NCBI GenBank assembly: GCA_023427705.1
Contig: JAEZAL010000121.1
Location: 1 to 5,315, forward strand
Reading direction: 5' to 3'
Origin: Bacillota bacterium
GTDB lineage: Bacteria > Bacillota > Clostridia > Clostridiales > Clostridiaceae
DNA length: 5,315 bases
A model generated the notes under the pieces. That model made no database searches, was not told the origin of the DNA, and saw only the letters and a list, made by a program, of their open reading frames with translations. The position numbers were made by a program, and so were the translations under genes. Positions 5,211 through 5,315 of this stretch are shown in pieces; within the stretch, counting starts at the first letter, position 1, and every line of letters begins with the position of its first letter.

Positions 5211-5315
5211 TTGAATTTATTGACAGAAAAAATTAAAGAGGTATCATTATCAGTTTTACCTATAACTTTAATTGTAATAATACTAAACTTTACATTAACA
5301 CCCATAGAAACTTCT
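5211..5315 (+). CDS. DUF1538 family integral membrane protein, N-terminal fragment cut by window end
   Basis: Only the first 35 residues are visible. They begin MNLLTEKIKEVSLSVLPI (TTG read as Met), followed by a hydrophobic span to about residue 29 that should be the first transmembrane helix, then TPIETS. The pattern of an amphipathic K/E-rich start, then SVLPITLIVIILNFTL, then P matches the opening of DUF1538 proteins. These are multi-pass membrane proteins of unproven function, sometimes suspected transporters. A stop codon (5202-5204) lies just upstream in this frame and no ATG or GTG is available, so TTG 5211 is the likely start, with GAGG (5203-5206) four bases before it and GGGATG further back. 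A second TTG at 5220 is possible but badly spaced. The gene has its own probable promoter and a long structured leader. Confidence 0.75.
   Translation, partial: MNLLTEKIKEVSLSVLPITLIVIILNFTLTPIETS

Noticed and set aside
5078..5305. Minus-strand open frame of 75 codons
   Set aside because: It overlaps the DUF1538 start and its structured leader on the opposite strand; the hydrophobic product is a shadow of A/T-rich and membrane-helix sequence.

Overview
The window looks like the chromosome of a low-GC Gram-positive bacterium, most likely a Clostridium or close relative. It is extremely A+T-rich, ribosome binding sites are strong AGGAGG types, codons are strongly A/T-ending, and the proteins (YjgB-type lipoprotein, MerR-TipAS regulator, Bacillus-type cytidine deaminase, DUF1538 membrane protein) resemble Firmicutes families. 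The species cannot be fixed from sequence alone.

Layout: (1) Bases 2-2152 (+) hold the 3' part of a large gene joining a PTP-like inositol polyphosphatase (phytase) domain to a complete two-part GxGYxYP domain, a putative glycoside hydrolase. Its beginning lies outside the window. (2) A 23-bp perfect hairpin fills the 49-base gap to a convergent gene at 2202-2894 (-) for a YjgB/DUF4309 lipoprotein. (3) Another 23-bp perfect hairpin ends the gene at 3104-3862 (-), a MerR-family regulator with a C-terminal TipAS drug-recognition domain. It has a textbook MerR-type promoter with a 19-bp spacer and a central dyad, and an internal start that could produce the ligand-binding domain alone, as in Streptomyces tipA. 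(4) Divergently, 4087-4503 (+) is cytidine deaminase (cdd). (5) About 700 bases without an obvious protein gene follow. The first part (about 4520-4754) folds into two long hairpins plus a possible pseudoknot and ends in a strong intrinsic terminator, so it may be a small structured RNA or an unusual cdd 3' UTR. The second part has a promoter (4967-4995) and a long, nested stem-loop leader (5027-5139) before (6) the start of a DUF1538 membrane-protein gene at 5211 (+), cut by the window end.

The genes look like separate transcription units rather than one pathway. The first gene would act on phosphorylated inositols and perhaps glycans, cdd salvages pyrimidines, and the MerR-TipAS protein is probably an autoregulated sensor of a peptide or drug. 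The most interesting items are the phosphatase-glycosidase fusion, the candidate structured RNA after cdd, the internal TipAS start, and the structured leader of the DUF1538 gene.
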